43,881 nucleotides of DNA from contig NZ_MRST01000009.1 in the NCBI RefSeq assembly GCF_001902145.1, positions 1 to 43,881 of the forward strand, in the 5' to 3' direction. Position 1 is the first letter of the stretch. Every line of letters starts with the position of its first letter. The notes beneath the pieces were generated by a model. The model saw only the letters and a list, made by a program, of their open reading frames with translations, did not search any database and was not told the origin of the DNA. Position numbers and translations under genes: made by a program. This DNA is from Pseudomonas fluorescens (GTDB lineage: Bacteria > Pseudomonadota > Gammaproteobacteria > Pseudomonadales > Pseudomonadaceae). Positions 22,486 through 30,602 of this stretch are shown piece after piece.

Positions 22486-24683
22486 GGGTGTTGATCCTCC
22501 AAGTCCTTGGGTTTCCAGGTTTTCAACAACAGGGCGTTACTCACCACACTGACGCTGGACAAGGCCATGGCGGCGCCAGCCAGTACCGGGTTGAGCAGGC
22601 CGAAGGCGGCCAGGGGAATGCCGATCAAGTTATACACAAAGGCCCAGAACAGATTCTGTCGAATTTTCGCGTAGGTCTTGCGGCTGATTTCCAGGGCGGC
22701 CGGCACCAGGCGCGGGTCGCCACGCATCAACGTGATACCAGCGGCGTGCATGGCCACGTCGGTACCGCCGCCCATGGCGATGCCGATATCGGCAGCGGCC
22801 AGGGCCGGCGCATCGTTGATACCGTCGCCGACCATGGCCACCACGCCGGTTTTTTTCAGCTCGGCCACGGCAGCGGCTTTATAGGCGGGCAGTACCTCGG
22901 CATGCACATCGTCGATGCCCAAGGCCTCGGCCACCACCCGTGCGCTGCCGTGGTTATCGCCGGTGATCAGGTGGCTGCTGATGTGCTGGGCCTTGAGTTG
23001 TTGCACGGCTTGCAACGCGCCGGGCTTGAGGGTATCGCCAAAGGCAAACAGCCCCAGCACACGGGGTTGCGCGCCTTGTTCGATCAGCCAGGACAAGGTG
23101 CGGCCTTCGGCTTCCCATTCCTTGGCACGCGGGCCTAAATCGCCTGCGTCCAGGCCGGTCTCTTCCAGCAAGCGGCGATTGCCCAGCGCCAATGGCCGAC
23201 CGTCGAGCGTACCGGCAATGCCGCGACCTGTCAGGGATTGGCTGGCGCTCACATCGGCCACATCCAAGCCTCTTTCGCGGCAAGCATCCAGCACGGCCTT
23301 GGCCAGTGGGTGCTCACTGCCGCGTTGCAAGGCGCCGGCCTGTTGCAACAACAGGGCTTCGTCGCCATCCACGGCCGCCAAGTGGGCAATGTTGGGCGCG
23401 CCAGAGGTGAGGGTGCCGGTCTTGTCGAACACCACGGCGCTCACGGCATGGGCGCGCTCCAGGGCTTCGGCGTCCTTGATCAGGATGCCGTGGCGCGCGG
23501 CGACGCCGGTGCCAGCCATGATCGCGGTCGGTGTGGCCAGGCCCAAGGCACAAGGACAGGCGATCACCAATACGGCCACCGCATTGATGATGGCGGTTTC
23601 CAGGGAGGCGCCATACAGCCACCAGCCCACTACGGTAATCAGCGCCAATACCAGCACGGCCGGCACGAACACTTGGCTAACTTTGTCCACCAGTTTCTGA
23701 ATCGGTGCCTTGGCGGCCTGGGCGTCTTCGACCAGGCGGATGATGCGCGCCAGCACGCTTTCCGCGCCCAGGGCCAGGGTGCGCACCAGCAGGCGGCCTT
23801 CACCGTTGATGGCGCCACCGGTGACCGCGTCGCCGGGCTGCTTTGGCACCGGCAGGCTTTCGCCGCTGATCAGCGCTTCATCGGCATGGCTCTGGCCTTC
23901 CACCACTTCACCGTCCACCGGGAAGCGTTCGCCGGGTTTGACCAACACCAGGTCACCGTGCTTCAACGCACTGATGGCGACGTCTTCTTCGCGGCCGTCC
24001 TGCACGCGAATCGCCCGCTCCGGACGCAAGGCTTCAAGGGCGCGGATGGCGCTGGCGGTCTGGCGCTTGGCGCGGCTTTCCAGGTATTTGCCCAGCAGCA
24101 CCAGGGCGATCACCACCGCCGAGGCTTCGAAGTACAGGTGCGGCGTCACGCCTGGGGCTGCGGTGAGCCATTCATAGATACTCAAGCCGTAGCCGGCACT
24201 GGTGCCGATCGCCACCAGCAGGTCCATATTGCCGGCGCCGGCGCGCACGGCTTTCCACGCGGCGACGTAGAAGCGCGCGCCCAAGATGAATTGCACCGGC
24301 GTGGCCAGGGCAAACTGTATCCAGGCGGGGAGCATCCAGTGCAGGCCGAAGGGTTCCACCAGCATCGGCAGTACCAAGGGCAACGCCAGCACAATGCCCG
24401 CCACCAGCGACCAGCGCTCGCGGCGCAGGCGCCGGGCCTGATCGGCGTCGGTGGCGGTTTCGCTTTGGGGCAGGGTGGCGGTGTAGCCGGCCTTGTCGAC
24501 GGCGGCGATCAACACGCTGGGGTCCATCTGGCCCTGTACTTCGATGTGCGCGCGCTCATTGGCCAGGTTGACACTGACACGCTGCACGCCCGGCACCTTG
24601 CCCAGCGCGCGTTCGACCCGCCCGGCACAGCTGGCACAGGTCATGCCGCCGATGGGCAGGTCAAAGGTGGTGGATCCATTCAT
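22482..24683 (-). CDS. copA: Copper-exporting P1B-type ATPase
   Basis: A 733-residue ATPase with one N-terminal heavy-metal domain (GGMTCASC, Cys16/Cys19), the actuator motif SGES, the Cu-binding CPC in [13 protein letters not shown], the phosphorylation site DKTGTLTSG, a nucleotide-binding domain and [21 protein letters not shown]. It expels Cu(I) from the cytoplasm. It has a single heavy-metal domain. GGAGG precedes the ATG at 24683. A CueR-type operator with a 19-bp spacer lies upstream. cueR overlaps its 3' end. Confidence 0.95.
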   Translation of the reverse strand: MNGSTTFDLPIGGMTCASCAGRVERALGKVPGVQRVSVNLANERAHIEVQGQMDPSVLIAAVDKAGYTATLPQSETATDADQARRLRRERWSLVAGIVLALPLVLPMLVEPFGLHWMLPAWIQFALATPVQFILGARFYVAAWKAVRAGAGNMDLLVAIGTSAGYGLSIYEWLTAAPGVTPHLYFEASAVVIALVLLGKYLESRAKRQTASAIRALEALRPERAIRVQDGREEDVAISALKHGDLVLVKPGERFPVDGEVVEGQSHADEALISGESLPVPKQPGDAVTGGAINGEGRLLVRTLALGAESVLARIIRLVEDAQAAKAPIQKLVDKVSQVFVPAVLVLALITVVGWWLYGASLETAIINAVAVLVIACPCALGLATPTAIMAGTGVAARHGILIKDAEALERAHAVSAVVFDKTGTLTSGAPNIAHLAAVDGDEALLLQQAGALQRGSEHPLAKAVLDACRERGLDVADVSASQSLTGRGIAGTLDGRPLALGNRRLLEETGLDAGDLGPRAKEWEAEGRTLSWLIEQGAQPRVLGLFAFGDTLKPGALQAVQQLKAQHISSHLITGDNHGSARVVAEALGIDDVHAEVLPAYKAAAVAELKKTGVVAMVGDGINDAPALAAADIGIAMGGGTDVAMHAAGITLMRGDPRLVPAALEISRKTYAKIRQNLFWAFVYNLIGIPLAAFGLLNPVLAGAAMALSSVSVVSNALLLKTWKPKDLEDQHP

Positions 24684-24712
24684 GGGGCAGTCCTCCAGAA
24701 GAAGTTGCCACT

Positions 24713-24743
24713 AGGATCAACCTTAACCTGTGGGGAAGGTCAA
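24713..24743 (-). promoter_or_regulatory. copA: CueR-type promoter of copA-cueR
   Basis: On the minus strand a -35 TTGACC (24743-24738) and a -10-like GATCCT (24718-24713) are 19 bp apart, the unusual spacing used by MerR-family activators. Between them lies an imperfect palindrome, on the plus strand ACCTTAACC-TGT-GGGGAAGGT (24720-24740), matching in 7 of 9 arm positions. Confidence 0.8.
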
Positions 24744-24749
24744 GCCCCT

Positions 24750-25130
24750 TCAGTATTCCAGTTTCGCGGCTTTGAGGTACATGCCGTCCGGGCCCAGGGC
24801 AATGCGCAATTTGCGTACGTCGCCGGCCTTCAAGGTAATGTTCTGCGCGGCAGGCGCGAGCATGCCCGGCTGACAGCCTGGGGATTGGCTCGGCAACAGT
24901 TTCAGGCGCAACGACACGTCGCCTGGGGGAAGGTTGAATGAGGTGGCCTGTTCCTGGAACAGGCGCCCGGCCAGTTGGTCCTGAAGATACAGGCCGATCT
25001 CGCAGTGGGTCGGCACTTCCAGGCGTTCGCGGGAAATAATCAGCACCGCATAATCTTCAGCAGCGAGGGCCTGGGGCGCAGCGGCAGGCAAGCTCAGCAG
25101 GCCGGCAAGGGCAAAAAACGACCAGCGCAT
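24750..25130 (-). CDS. Small exported protein next to copper genes, function unknown
   Basis: A 126-residue protein with a signal peptide ending around AAAPQALAAED. The mature part is about 100 residues with two cysteines (PTHCEIG and SPGCQPG) that could form a disulfide. I do not recognise a family. Start 25130 is chosen because CGGAG lies 8 nt upstream; an ATG seven codons earlier (25151) has no ribosome site. It lies between copA and the divergent copZ promoter, so a copper role is possible, but it has few metal ligands (no His/Met cluster). Confidence 0.7.
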   Translation of the reverse strand: MRWSFFALAGLLSLPAAAPQALAAEDYAVLIISRERLEVPTHCEIGLYLQDQLAGRLFQEQATSFNLPPGDVSLRLKLLPSQSPGCQPGMLAPAAQNITLKAGDVRKLRIALGPDGMYLKAAKLEY

Positions 25131-25217
25131 GGCGAATGCTCCGTGGTTCACAGCTAGGAAGGTTGAAGCTTGGCCGACGCCGCCTGCGAATACCAGCCCG
25201 GCAGAAATACTGAGAAC

Positions 25218-25248
25218 TTGACCTTGCCATCATGGCAAGCTCGACACT
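25218..25248 (+). promoter_or_regulatory. copZ: CueR-type promoter of copZ
   Basis: A -35 TTGACC (25218-25223) and -10-like GACACT (25243-25248) are 19 bp apart. Between them is a perfect palindrome CTTGCCAT-C-ATGGCAAG (25223-25239). This is the layout of CueR/MerR-controlled promoters, and copZ starts 30 bp downstream. Confidence 0.88.
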
Positions 25249-25277
25249 GGGCTCAACCTCATCAAAGGAGTCATGTC

Positions 25278-25475
25278 ATGCAAATATTCAGCGTTGAAGG
25301 AATGACCTGCGGCCATTGCGTTAAAGCGGTGACCCAGGCGGTACAGAGCCAGGATTCGGCGGCGAGTGTGGAGGTCGACTTGAAGGCGAAAGAAGTGCGG
25401 GTGGCAAGCAGTCTGTCCTCGGACCAAGTGATCGATCTGATTGCCGAGGAAGGCTATAACGTCAAGCTGGCGTGA
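25278..25475 (+). CDS. copZ: Copper chaperone CopZ
   Basis: A 65-residue heavy-metal-associated domain protein with the Cu(I) site MTCGHC (Cys11, Cys14) and a ferredoxin-like fold pattern, ending EEGYNVKLA. It would carry Cu(I) to CopA or CueR. AAAGGAG lies 7 nt before the ATG at 25278. An upstream open frame from 25170 crosses the CueR promoter and is not coding. Confidence 0.95.
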   Translation: MQIFSVEGMTCGHCVKAVTQAVQSQDSAASVEVDLKAKEVRVASSLSSDQVIDLIAEEGYNVKLA

Positions 25476-25485
25476 TTTTCTCAAT

Positions 25486-25560
25486 CGTTAGCGACCTAAC
25501 GTAATGTTCACGGCACCCAAGCACGGCTAGACTGTCGAGCTGCCGACTCACTTGGGTGCC
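25486..25560 (+). promoter_or_regulatory. Two inverted repeats upstream of the Bcr-type exporter
   Basis: CGTTAG-CGAC-CTAACG (25486-25501) is a compact operator-like palindrome. It is followed by a perfect 10-bp inverted repeat GGCACCCAAG...CTTGGGTGCC (25512-25521 and 25551-25560), whose right arm ends 2 nt before the start codon. A -10-like TAGACT (25528-25533) lies between the arms. They may be repressor sites or a leader hairpin covering the ribosome-binding area. Confidence 0.5.
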
Positions 25561-25562
25561 TG

Positions 25563-26756
25563 ATGAACTTTCGCATAATCCTGATTCTCGCCTCCTTGAG
25601 CGCCTTTGCGCCGCTGGCGATCGACTTTTACCTGCCGGGCTTCCCGGCGATAGCGACGGCTTTTGCCACCGATGACAAACACGTTCAACTGACCCTGGCC
25701 GTGTATTTTGCCGGCCTAGCCATCGGCCAATTGATCTACGGTCCCCTGGCCGACCGCTTTGGCCGGCGCGTGCCGCTGCTCAGCGGCGTGATGCTGTTTA
25801 CCCTTGCGTCTTTCGCCTGTGCCTACGCGCCAACGTTGGAATGGCTGATCGGTGCGCGCTTCGTGCAGGCCCTCGGCGGTTGCGCGGGCATGGTGATTTC
25901 CCGGGCGGTGGTCAGTGACAAATGTGATGCCGTAAGCTCGGCCAAGGTGTATTCACAACTGATGTTAGTCACCGGGCTTGCGCCAATTCTCGCGCCGCTG
26001 GCCGGTGGGGTGATGGTCGGCATATGGGGCTGGCAGTCGATTTTCCTGGCGCTGTCGCTGTTCAGCGTGATGGCGGCCATTGCCGTGGCGGTGGGCTTGC
26101 CGGAAACCTTCCCAGCCCATCAGCCGCGCCAGCCGTTGTCCGGCTCGCTGCGCCGCTACGGTGCGCTGTTGTCAGACCGGGTGTACCTCGGTTATGCCTT
26201 GACCGGTGGCATTTCGATTGGCGGCATGTTTGCCTATATCGCCGGTTCTCCGTTTGTGTTCATCAAGTTATATGGCGTGCCCGCGGAGTATTACGGTTGG
26301 CTGTTCGGTTCCAATGCCGCCGGTTTTACCCTGGTGGCGCAGTTGAATGCGCGGCTGCTGGCTAAACGCGGCCCGGCGTTTCTGCTGTCGCGTACGGTGT
26401 GGGTTTATGCGGCGGCGACCTTGACCCTGTTAGGCGTTGCCGCGCTGCGCACCGAGGCCCTGTGGCCGTTGCTGGTGCCGCTGTTTATCTGCATCGCCAG
26501 CCTGGGTGGCATCATGCCTAATACCTCGGCGTGCGCCATGAACGGCCAAGGTGCCCGAGCGGGCAGCGCGTCGGCCTTGCTCGGTTGTCTGCAGTTCGGC
26601 TTGGCGGCCGGTGCGGCGTCGTTGGTCGGCGTGTTGCACGATGGCACGGCGATGCCGATGGCCATGGTCATCAGCCTGTGCGGTGTGCTGGCGGTGACGA
26701 TTGCAATGGCGACCCAGCGCCTGCAACGGGCAAGGGCCGTACAGGCGCAGGTCTGA
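25563..26756 (+). CDS. Bcr/CflA-family MFS drug exporter
   Basis: A 397-residue protein with about 12 membrane segments, the typical Bcr/CflA N-terminus (AIDFYLPGFPAIATAF) and MFS motif A GPLADRFGRRVPLL in the loop between segments 2 and 3. A PNTSACAMNG motif in the C-terminal half is also typical. The family exports drugs and amino-acid or sulfur compounds by proton antiport; the substrate here is unknown. The ribosome site is poor and lies in an inverted repeat. The gene is convergent with the small gene at 26765-26944. Confidence 0.9.
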   Translation: MNFRIILILASLSAFAPLAIDFYLPGFPAIATAFATDDKHVQLTLAVYFAGLAIGQLIYGPLADRFGRRVPLLSGVMLFTLASFACAYAPTLEWLIGARFVQALGGCAGMVISRAVVSDKCDAVSSAKVYSQLMLVTGLAPILAPLAGGVMVGIWGWQSIFLALSLFSVMAAIAVAVGLPETFPAHQPRQPLSGSLRRYGALLSDRVYLGYALTGGISIGGMFAYIAGSPFVFIKLYGVPAEYYGWLFGSNAAGFTLVAQLNARLLAKRGPAFLLSRTVWVYAAATLTLLGVAALRTEALWPLLVPLFICIASLGGIMPNTSACAMNGQGARAGSASALLGCLQFGLAAGAASLVGVLHDGTAMPMAMVISLCGVLAVTIAMATQRLQRARAVQAQV

Positions 26757-26764
26757 AGTTGGGG

Positions 26765-26944
26765 TCAGCCAGCGGAACGTTGCTGGCTGGGAGGGAAGCG
26801 ATGGGGCGCCTGGATCCGCGCTTGCAGGGTGTCGACGAAGGCGCGCGCCTCAGCTTCACTGCGGAAGGTGATGGCTTCGCCGTCGAGACGAACTTGCCAT
26901 AGCTTGCCTGGGGATTTTGCTAACGCTCTTATCAGGATTTTCAT
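26765..26944 (-). CDS. Small conserved-looking protein, unknown function
   Basis: A 59-residue basic protein (MKILIRALAKSPGKLWQVRLDGEAI...) with an alternating beta-type N-terminal half and a helix FRSEAEARAFVDTLQARI. GAGGAA lies 7 nt before the ATG at 26944, which favours a real gene over the longer frame to 26977. I do not recognise a family. It ends 8 bp from the convergent exporter gene. Confidence 0.65.
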   Translation of the reverse strand: MKILIRALAKSPGKLWQVRLDGEAITFRSEAEARAFVDTLQARIQAPHRFPPSQQRSAG

Positions 26945-27040
26945 TGCTGACTTCCTCACGTAAAAGAATCGTGGCAAAGGCGGCCAATATAAACCTGAAC
27001 GGGCTCATAGATATGACAAGGATCAACTCTCGGACTAATG

Positions 27041-27076
27041 GTGTCGTCCATTACCTACGTAGATAACGGACGACAC
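27041..27076. repeat. 36-bp quasi-palindrome
   Basis: Two 18-nt arms, GTGTCGTCCATTACCTAC and GTAGATAACGGACGACAC, pair in 16 of 18 positions with no loop. It lies 14 bp after the stop of the oxidoreductase gene. No T-run follows on the minus strand, so it is not a standard terminator; a cruciform, a hairpin in RNA or an operator for the small gene at 26944 are possible. Confidence 0.8.
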
Positions 27077-27090
27077 TGACAGCCGTTTTT

Positions 27091-28104
27091 TCAGAACCCT
27101 TCCAGCACGATCTTGCCCTTGGCCTTGCCGCTTTCCAGCAGGGCGTGGGCGCGACGCAGGTTTGCTGCATTGATCACACCGAAGTGCTCGCCTACCGTGG
27201 TTTTCAGGGTGCCGGCGTCGATCAGTTCGGCCACGCGGTTGAGCAGGTTGTGCTGCTCGATCATGTCTGGCGTCTCGAACATCGAACGGGTGTACATGAA
27301 CTCCCAGTGCAGCGACAGGCTCTTGCGCTTGAGTTTGCTCACATCCAAGGCCTTGGGGTCATCGATCAACGCCAACTTGCCTTGGGGTTGCAGCGCTTCG
27401 ACCAGTTGGTCCAGGTGATGCTCGGTCTGGGTCAGGCTGGCAACGTGGGTGACTTGCCCGTGCCCGGCCTGTTTCAACGCTTCGCTCAGCGGCTGGCTGT
27501 GGTCGATCACCACGTGTGCACCCAGGCCCTTGGCCCATGCCTGGGTCTCGGGGCGCGAGGCGGTGCCGATGACCTTCAACGCGGTGAGCTGGTTGGCCAA
27601 CTGAGTCAGGATCGACCCCACGCCACCGGCAGCGCCGACGATCAGCAGGCTCTGGCCTTGATCGTCTTTGCCTTCAGTCACCTGCAAACGTTCGAACAAC
27701 AGCTCCCACGCGGTGATGGCGGTCAACGGCAGCGCGGCCGCTTCGGCAAACCCCAGGCTGTGGGGCATATGGCCGACGATGCGCTCGTCAACAGTGTGCA
27801 GTTCGCTGTTGCCGCCTGGGCGTACCAGGGAACCGGCGTAGTAGACCTTGTCGCCGGCCTTGAACAACGTCACGTCACTGCCGACCGCCTTGACCACACC
27901 CGCCACGTCCCAACCCAACACCTTGGCGGCGCCATTTTCCGGGGCGACGTTCTGGCGCACCTTGGTGTCCACCGGGTTGACCGAGATGGCTTTGACTTCC
28001 ACCAACAGGTCACGGGGGCCGGCCACGGGGGCTGGTAGTTCGATGTCTTGCAGGGATTCTGGATCGTTGATCGGCAGTGAGGCGTAGTAGGCGATGGCTT
28101 TCAT
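27091..28104 (-). CDS. Zinc-type alcohol dehydrogenase-like oxidoreductase (MDR family)
   Basis: A 337-residue medium-chain dehydrogenase/reductase. The N-terminal GroES-like domain carries SVNPVDTKVRQ and GWDVAGVV, and the C-terminal Rossmann domain has VGAAGGVGS for NADPH. Cysteines for a structural or catalytic zinc are absent, as in the quinone-oxidoreductase branch. It probably reduces a quinone or an activated double bond. GGAG precedes the ATG. The monooxygenase-like gene upstream on the same strand is separated by a REPIN. A LysR regulator is divergent from the pair. Confidence 0.85.
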   Translation of the reverse strand: MKAIAYYASLPINDPESLQDIELPAPVAGPRDLLVEVKAISVNPVDTKVRQNVAPENGAAKVLGWDVAGVVKAVGSDVTLFKAGDKVYYAGSLVRPGGNSELHTVDERIVGHMPHSLGFAEAAALPLTAITAWELLFERLQVTEGKDDQGQSLLIVGAAGGVGSILTQLANQLTALKVIGTASRPETQAWAKGLGAHVVIDHSQPLSEALKQAGHGQVTHVASLTQTEHHLDQLVEALQPQGKLALIDDPKALDVSKLKRKSLSLHWEFMYTRSMFETPDMIEQHNLLNRVAELIDAGTLKTTVGEHFGVINAANLRRAHALLESGKAKGKIVLEGF

Positions 28105-28130
28105 GGTGGCTCCAAGTGAATACGGTCAAG

Positions 28131-28227
28131 GTAGGAGCGAGCTTGCTCGCGAAAATCGTTAACGATGACGCGGTGTTTCTGGTTTAACGCGTCGTCCTTG
28201 GGGTTTCGCGAGCAAGCTCGCTCCTAC
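28131..28227. repeat. REPIN 4 (GAGCGAGC class)
   Basis: A REP doublet GTAGGAGCGAGCTTGCTCGC/complement with spacer AACGATGACGCG and TTTAACGCG. It sits between two genes of the same direction (small monooxygenase then oxidoreductase), 26 bp before the second start, so it is probably inside a transcript. Confidence 0.92.
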
Positions 28228-28239
28228 AAAAAGGCGGGA

Positions 28240-28533
28240 TCAGGCGAGAAATTTCAGGCGCTTGAGTTCGAAGTGTTCGATCACATCGGCGGCCTTGGCG
28301 CGAAAGCTCTGGATATGCGTGCTCTGGTCGTGGTCGGCCAGCGCAGCGTCGTCGCTCCAGCGCTCGAGCATGTAGAAGGTCTCGGGGTGTTGCAGGTCCT
28401 GGTGCAGGTCGTACTGCTCGCAACCGGCTTCCAGGCGGGTCGGTTCCAGCAGGCCGCGCAGCAGGGTTTCCAGGGTGGCGTGCTGGCCGGGTTTGGCGAT
28501 CAGCGTGGCGATGACATTAAAAGCGGTGGACAT
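28240..28533 (-). CDS. Antibiotic biosynthesis monooxygenase (ABM)-type small protein
   Basis: A 97-residue ABM-fold protein: FNVIATLIAKPGQHATLETLLRG, LEAGCEQYDLHQD and YMLERWSDDAALADHDQ follow the ferredoxin-like ABM pattern seen in YgiN-type quinol monooxygenases. GGAG precedes the ATG at 28533; the frame to 28623 has no ribosome site. With the downstream MDR oxidoreductase it may form a quinone-cycling or reactive-electrophile pair, as such pairs are often under a divergent LysR regulator; this is inference. Confidence 0.85.
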   Translation of the reverse strand: MSTAFNVIATLIAKPGQHATLETLLRGLLEPTRLEAGCEQYDLHQDLQHPETFYMLERWSDDAALADHDQSTHIQSFRAKAADVIEHFELKRLKFLA

Positions 28534-28650
28534 AGTCGACTCCTGGCACGGGTTAACGGGATGGGCAGATGATTGGCTATTTCCCACGCCGATAAAAGCG
28601 GCTAAAACAGCAGGCTGTTTCAACCAAATATTGATAATGAGCGGTAATGC

Positions 28651-29580
28651 ATGCTGCGTTTTGATGATTTGCAGTTGTTTGTGCGGGCAGCGGACTTGGG
28701 CAGCCTGTCGGCTGCGGCGCGGGTCATGGACCTGTCACCGGCGGTGGCCAGTGCCGCGCTCAAGCGTATCGAACAGCAACTGGGTACGCGCTTGCTGGCG
28801 CGCTCCACCCGCAGCCTGCGCCTGACGGCCGAAGGTGAGGGCTTCCTTGCGTACGCGCGGGCGTCACTGAGCGCGCTGGATGAAGGGCGGCGCCTATTGG
28901 CCAGTGGCCAGGATCACGTCAGTGGTGTGCTGCAATTGTCGGCACCCTCGGATTTCGGCCGCAACCAACTGTTGCCGTGGCTGGATGCGTTCCAGCAGGA
29001 GCATCCGCAACTGAACGTGCGCCTGTTGCTCGGTGATCGCATCGCCGACCTGTTCCGCCAGCCCGTGGACATTGCCCTGCGTTACGGCGAACCCGAAGAC
29101 TCCAGCCTGATTGCGCTGCCCATCGCCCCGGACAATGTCCGCGTACTCTGCGCCGCCCCCAGTTACCTCGCCCGGCATGGCGAGCCGCGCCATCTGGAGC
29201 AATTGGCCCAGCACAATTGCCTGCTGTACATGCTCGGCAGCCGCGTCCACGACCACTGGGGTTTTTACGATGGCAAGCGCCATGTAAGCCTGACGGTCAG
29301 CGGCGATCGCTTCAGCGATGACGCTGATGTGGTGCGCCGCTGGGCGGTGGCGGGCATGGGTATTGCCTACAAGTCCTGGCTGGATGTGAGCACCGATGTG
29401 CTGGCCGGGCGCTTGCGTTTGATCCTGCCGGAACTGCAGGGTGAGCGCACCCCGCTCAACCTGCTGTGCGCCCACCGTGCGCAATTGAGTAAACCCATCA
29501 ATCTGCTGCGGGACATGCTCGTGTCCCGTTGTGCGACATTGACGGCGCAGCGACCGGGGCGAATGGCTTCTCGGCAATAG
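28651..29580 (+). CDS. LysR-family transcriptional regulator
   Basis: A 309-residue LysR-type regulator with an N-terminal winged HTH (LQLFVRAADLGSLSAAARVMDLSPAVASAALKRIEQQLG) and a type-2 periplasmic-binding-like effector domain from about residue 90. It is divergent from the ABM/oxidoreductase pair with 117 bp between starts, the usual arrangement for a regulator and its target. The inducer is unknown. Confidence 0.9.
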   Translation: MLRFDDLQLFVRAADLGSLSAAARVMDLSPAVASAALKRIEQQLGTRLLARSTRSLRLTAEGEGFLAYARASLSALDEGRRLLASGQDHVSGVLQLSAPSDFGRNQLLPWLDAFQQEHPQLNVRLLLGDRIADLFRQPVDIALRYGEPEDSSLIALPIAPDNVRVLCAAPSYLARHGEPRHLEQLAQHNCLLYMLGSRVHDHWGFYDGKRHVSLTVSGDRFSDDADVVRRWAVAGMGIAYKSWLDVSTDVLAGRLRLILPELQGERTPLNLLCAHRAQLSKPINLLRDMLVSRCATLTAQRPGRMASRQ

Positions 29581-29715
29581 CCTGCGCCACGCTCGGAAGT
29601 TTCACTCATATCCTGTCCTGATCTGTACTGTCAGACGCCGCGGAACCTACAGCCTGCGCACCTATACTTGGGCGTCAACCGCAGCAGACAAAATGGTTTA
29701 ACAGGGAGTGAATAC

Positions 29716-30402
29716 ATGGGAGCAGCACCTTGCATCAGTCAGATCGCCAGCTTGCTCGCCGAGCCTAAACGCACGGCCATGCTCTGGGCCTTGATGGACG
29801 GTTCGGCGAAGTCTTCAGAAGAGCTGGCGACGCTGGCCGGGTTGTCGCCGGCGTCAGCCAATGCACATTTGGCGCGGCTGTCCGGCAGCGGCCTGTTGCG
29901 AATCGAGGCGCGGCGGGGCCAGCGCCTGTTTCGTGTAGCGGCGGCCGATGTCAGTGCCGCCATTGATGCGCTGGCCAGCACCACTATGGCCAGTGCGGCC
30001 CGCAGCACACCTGATGTTTTGCCAGCGGCGCTGCGCGCACCGCTGTTGCTGCGCCGTGCCCGCTGGTGCCATGGCCACCTCGGCGGCGAGCTGGCGGCGC
30101 AGCTGTATCAACGGATGCTTGCGGCCGGGTGGATCGAACGCCATGAGCCGCGTACAGAGGTGACGCCCAAGGGCGTGCAGGCGTTGGCGCAGTTGGGCAT
30201 TTTTACCCAGGCATTGGCATCGCCGCTGGCCTGCGACTGTTTCGACTGGAGCCAGCAACAACCCCACCTGGGCGGTGCGTTGGGGGCGGGCTTGATGCAA
30301 CTGTTTCTGCAGGCGAACTGGATCAGCGTAATCAACGAGTCACGGGCCTTGTCGGTCAATGACGTGGGGCTTGAGCACATAGCTGGCATTGCCAAGCTGT
30401 AG
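29716..30402 (+). CDS. ArsR-like winged-HTH regulator
   Basis: A 228-residue protein. Residues 1-85 form an ArsR-type winged HTH (ISQIASLLAEPKRTAMLWALMDG... SSEELATLAGLSPASANAHLARL). The C-terminal 130 residues are a conserved extension with RRARWCHGHLGGELAAQL and a second winged-helix-like segment (LAAGWIERHEPRTEVTPKGV). It has cysteines but no classical ArsR metal box. The start 29716 is preceded by AGGGAG. An MFS gene follows on the same strand after a REPIN. The ligand is unknown. Confidence 0.8.
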   Translation: MGAAPCISQIASLLAEPKRTAMLWALMDGSAKSSEELATLAGLSPASANAHLARLSGSGLLRIEARRGQRLFRVAAADVSAAIDALASTTMASAARSTPDVLPAALRAPLLLRRARWCHGHLGGELAAQLYQRMLAAGWIERHEPRTEVTPKGVQALAQLGIFTQALASPLACDCFDWSQQQPHLGGALGAGLMQLFLQANWISVINESRALSVNDVGLEHIAGIAKL

Positions 30403-30499
30403 GAGCGAGCTTGCTCGCGAAAAATTTGAGTGCGCCGCGTTTTATCCAGATGCCCCGCGTTATCGTTAACGTTCTTCGCGAGCAAGCTCGCTCCTACAG
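30397..30499. repeat. REPIN 5 (GAGCGAGC class, inverted)
   Basis: A REP doublet immediately after the ArsR-like stop codon. Its spacer matches the other GAGCGAGC-class elements when read on the opposite strand (AACGTTAACGATAACGCGG). It lies between co-directional genes. Confidence 0.92.
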
Positions 30500-30602
30500 G
30501 TGCTGGCGTCGTTCTCAGCTGTCGTCAGGTCGCATCCAGCAATAGTCGGCGCAAACGATGCGGCACACTCGCAAGGGGGATTTTTCATACGAGGGGTGTG
30601 GC

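Noticed and set aside
23238..24941. 567-codon open frame opposite copA, and similar ones opposite tadZ, tadC and the alcohol dehydrogenase-like gene
   Set aside because: Composition is typical of antisense frames (His/Gln/Gly-rich), they lack ribosome sites, and the opposite strand carries complete catalytic motifs.
26765..26977. Longer start (26977) for the small protein gene
   Set aside because: The ATG at 26944 has GAGGAA at the right distance; the upstream start has no ribosome site.
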